From: Bacillota bacterium | Lineage (GTDB): Bacteria > Bacillota > Clostridia > Lachnospirales > Lachnospiraceae | Length of the DNA: 24,807 bases | Reading direction: 5' to 3' | Assembly (NCBI GenBank): GCA_022717655.1 | Contig: JAIIAN010000017.1 | Span: forward strand, 1 to 24,807 | In this document: positions 22,999-24,807 of the stretch, in pieces | Layout: each line of letters begins with the position of its first letter | Numbering within the stretch: the first letter of the stretch is position 1 | Notes under the pieces: generated by a model | Seen by the model: only the letters and a program-made list of their open reading frames with translations | What the model was told of the DNA's origin: nothing | Databases searched by the model: none | Translations under genes and position numbers: made by a program

Positions 22999-23130
22999 TA
23001 AGGCAGGCAGGATTCGAACCTGCATCAATTTACTTACATTAAATTTAGAAATAAGAAATTAAAATTGCTGTATATTCCACAAACATGAAACGTGCTTTAT
23101 CTCATACTCTACCATTGAGCTACTGCCTTA
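22999..23130 (-). ncRNA. tRNA-like (Y-RNA-like) RNA, first of two
   Basis: Same plan as its neighbour: acceptor stem TAAGGCAG/CTGCCTTA (23123-23130 with 22999-23006), linker TA, D arm GCTC-AATGGTA-GAGT (23106-23120), an 82-nt insert (23024-23105) and T arm GCAGG-TTCGAAT-CCTGC (23007-23023). The insert has the hairpin GUUUC/GGAAU with the same loop ATGTTTGT and a CAATTT/AAATTG stem with an AT-rich extension. Only about 3 nt separate it from the second RNA, so both probably come from one precursor cut by tRNA-processing enzymes (inference). Confidence 0.8.
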
Positions 23131-23295
23131 TATTTACTTTATCTTGTTGACAAGATTAGAATAATCCTTATCTTCAGAAATTGGAGTGGATTTTTTTCTT
23201 TTTTATTTTTTTGTTTCCTCATCAACTGAGCTTATCTTATCATACTGTCGGAGTCTCCACAATAAACCGCTGGTTTAAAAATAAGACAAATTATA

Positions 23296-23301
23296 TATAA
23301 T
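23296..23301 (+). promoter_or_regulatory. Possible -10 box of the DUF1846 gene; AT-rich spacer 23131-23324
   Basis: TATAAT lies 23 nt before the start codon, with only a poor -35 match (GTTTAA near 23273). The rest of 23131-23295 is AT-rich with small hairpins (ATCTTG/CAAGAT near 23141-23156; AAACC/GGTTT near 23264-23276) and no supportable gene. The promoter of the minus-strand RNAs must lie here but I see no convincing box. Confidence 0.4.
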
Positions 23302-23324
23302 AAGGGACAGGGAGAAAATGAAAG

Positions 23325-24807
23325 ATGAGAAAAATTGGATTTAGTAACGAAAAATACATTGAATTACAATCAAAATATATCAAAGAGCGTATTAAACAAT
23401 TTGATAATAAGCTTTATTTAGAATTTGGTGGTAAATTATTTGATGACCATCATGCATCTCGTGTTTTACCAGGATTTGAACCTGATAGTAAGTTAAAAAT
23501 GTTATTAGAATTAAAACAAGATGCAGAAATTATTATTGTCATTAACGCCAATGACATTGAAAACAATAAAATGCGTGGTGATTTAGGAATCACTTATGAT
23601 TTAGAAGTTTTAAGATTGATTGATGCTTTCCAAAACATTGGACTTTATGTTGGAAGTGTCACAATTACCCGTTTTGAAAACCAAGTACATGCCATTGCTT
23701 TTCAAAAGAAACTAGAAAACCTAGGTATTAAAGTCTTTAAACATTACCCTATTGCAGGTTATCCAAATGATATTGAAAAAATCGTCTCAGAAGAAGGATT
23801 TGGAATCAATGATTACATTGAAACAACAAAACCACTTGTTGTCGTAACAGCACCTGGTCCAGGAAGTGGAAAAATGGCGACTTGTTTATCACAACTTTAT
23901 CATGAATACACTCATGGTGTTAAAGCAGGATATGCAAAATTTGAAACATTCCCTATTTGGAACATTCCTTTAAAACATCCTGTAAACTTAGCTTATGAAG
24001 CAGCTACGGCAGATTTAAATGATGTCAATATGATTGACCCATTCCATTTAGAAGCTTATAACGAAACAACTGTAAACTATAATAGAGATGTTGAAATCTT
24101 TCCTGTTTTAGAATCAACATTCAAAAAAATCATGTCAACATGTCCATATAAATCACCTACCGATATGGGTGTCAATATGGCTGGAAATGCGATTATTGAT
24201 GACGATGCATGTAAAGAAGCAAGTAAACAAGAAATCATTCGTCGTTATTATCAAACAAAACTTGATTTTAAACGTGGTCTTGTTGATAAATCAGCAATCT
24301 CTAAAATTGAAGCCATCATGCTTACTTTAGATTTAAAAGCTACAGATCGTAAATGTGTTAATCATGCATTAGAAATCGAAGCAAAAACCAATGAACCAGG
24401 ATTTGCGATTGAACTTAATGATGGACATATTATCACTGGTAAAACAACATATTTACTTGGAAGTGCTTCAGCATGTTTATTAAATGCATTAAAATATCTT
24501 GCCAATATTGATGATGATATTTTACTAATTGAACCTGAAGTTATTGAACCTGTTGCTAAACTAAAAAAAGGAATCTTAAAAAATAAGAATCCTCGTTTAC
24601 ATACAGATGAAATTTTACTTTCATTAGCTATTTCCGCAAATAATAATGAAAACGCTAAAAAAGCTTTATCATGTATTGAACAATTACAATACTGTGAAGC
24701 CCATTCATCAGTCATCTTATCTGAAACAGATATTGATACTTTAAAACGTTTAGGTATTCGTTTAACTTCAGAAGATAAATTTCAATTTAATCGTATATAT
24801 CAAAAAT
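23325..24807 (+). CDS. DUF1846 family protein (runs off the window)
   Basis: About 494 residues are present and the frame is open at the edge, so the protein is nearly complete for a family of about 500 residues. The start MRKIGFSNEKYIELQSKYIK, the IIVINANDIENNKMRGDLGI segment and TAPGPGSGKMATCLSQLYHE (about 180-199), with a P-loop-like GPGSGK, match what I remember of DUF1846. The biochemical role is unknown to me. AGGGAG lies about 10 nt before the ATG. The gene is richer in AT and in TTA, ACA and CAA codons than the genes to its left, which may mean transfer from another lineage. It diverges from the tRNA-like RNAs. Confidence 0.85.
   Translation, partial: MRKIGFSNEKYIELQSKYIKERIKQFDNKLYLEFGGKLFDDHHASRVLPGFEPDSKLKMLLELKQDAEIIIVINANDIENNKMRGDLGITYDLEVLRLIDAFQNIGLYVGSVTITRFENQVHAIAFQKKLENLGIKVFKHYPIAGYPNDIEKIVSEEGFGINDYIETTKPLVVVTAPGPGSGKMATCLSQLYHEYTHGVKAGYAKFETFPIWNIPLKHPVNLAYEAATADLNDVNMIDPFHLEAYNETTVNYNRDVEIFPVLESTFKKIMSTCPYKSPTDMGVNMAGNAIIDDDACKEASKQEIIRRYYQTKLDFKRGLVDKSAISKIEAIMLTLDLKATDRKCVNHALEIEAKTNEPGFAIELNDGHIITGKTTYLLGSASACLLNALKYLANIDDDILLIEPEVIEPVAKLKKGILKNKNPRLHTDEILLSLAISANNNENAKKALSCIEQLQYCEAHSSVILSETDIDTLKRLGIRLTSEDKFQFNRIYQK

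Noticed and set aside
22883..23130. Two ordinary tRNA genes, or tRNA genes with introns
   Set aside because: No anticodon stem and loop can be formed at the expected place, and the inserts share a conserved hairpin instead of splice-like ends. Group I introns are far longer than 63-82 nt.
23318..23344. Tiny reading frame (ATG to TAG, 8 codons) overlapping the DUF1846 start
   Set aside because: Its ATG is only a few bases from the ribosome site, while the DUF1846 ATG has normal spacing and opens a long conserved frame.
1..24807. CRISPR arrays, insertion sequences, rRNA genes
   Set aside because: No regularly spaced repeat clusters, transposase frames with end repeats, or rRNA sequence were seen.

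Overview
The window looks like a chromosomal segment of a low-GC, anaerobic Firmicute, most likely a gut Lachnospiraceae-type Clostridia. The clues are an [FeFe]-hydrogenase maturase (HydE), a carbohydrate ABC transporter without its own ATPase next to a YesM-type kinase, a GH42 beta-galactosidase, a two-domain L25/Ctc protein, strong AAGGAGG ribosome sites and U-tailed hairpin terminators. The taxonomic call rests on gene content and style only.

Layout. 1-4190 (minus strand): a sugar-uptake cluster with substrate-binding lipoprotein, two permeases and the start of a sensor kinase; a 39-bp perfect direct repeat lies upstream of both the lipoprotein gene and the permease pair. 4220-5364 (plus): hydE with its own promoter and a terminator shared with the next gene. 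5379-7807 (minus): GH42 beta-galactosidase with a paired direct repeat upstream, then a 61-residue membrane protein. 7947-11047 (plus): a folate operon (folE, HD-domain hydrolase, folP, folB-folK fusion) behind a tetrahydrofolate riboswitch and a long attenuator hairpin. 11104-12385: L25/Ctc, then a convergent YfcE-like phosphodiesterase. 12519-18494 (minus): a complete urease operon ureA-B-C-(ureI/amiS)-E-F-G-D whose leader holds an intrinsic terminator just downstream of a near-consensus promoter, and whose ureC-ureI gap holds a long hairpin. 18533-19841: a small unknown protein and a divergent AEC-family transporter.

19872-20177 holds a compact locus built like the Fst/par type I toxin-antitoxin systems: a 29-residue membrane peptide, its ribosome site inside a 5' hairpin, a shared terminator, and a convergent antisense RNA whose start carries the same direct repeats as the toxin's translation start. 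It is followed by an unknown 336-residue protein.

21347-23130 (minus) is the most unusual region. A TROVE/DUF2828-like protein with a von Willebrand A domain (Ro60-like layout) is preceded by two tandem RNAs that keep a tRNA acceptor stem, D arm and T arm but replace the anticodon arm with a 63- or 82-nt insert. The inserts share a nearly identical 30-nt block. This looks like a Ro60/Y-RNA-type particle with tRNA-mimic RNAs. The window ends inside a DUF1846-family gene on the plus strand, which looks more AT-rich than its neighbours.

All calls come from reading the sequence and from memory of families; no search or folding program was run.
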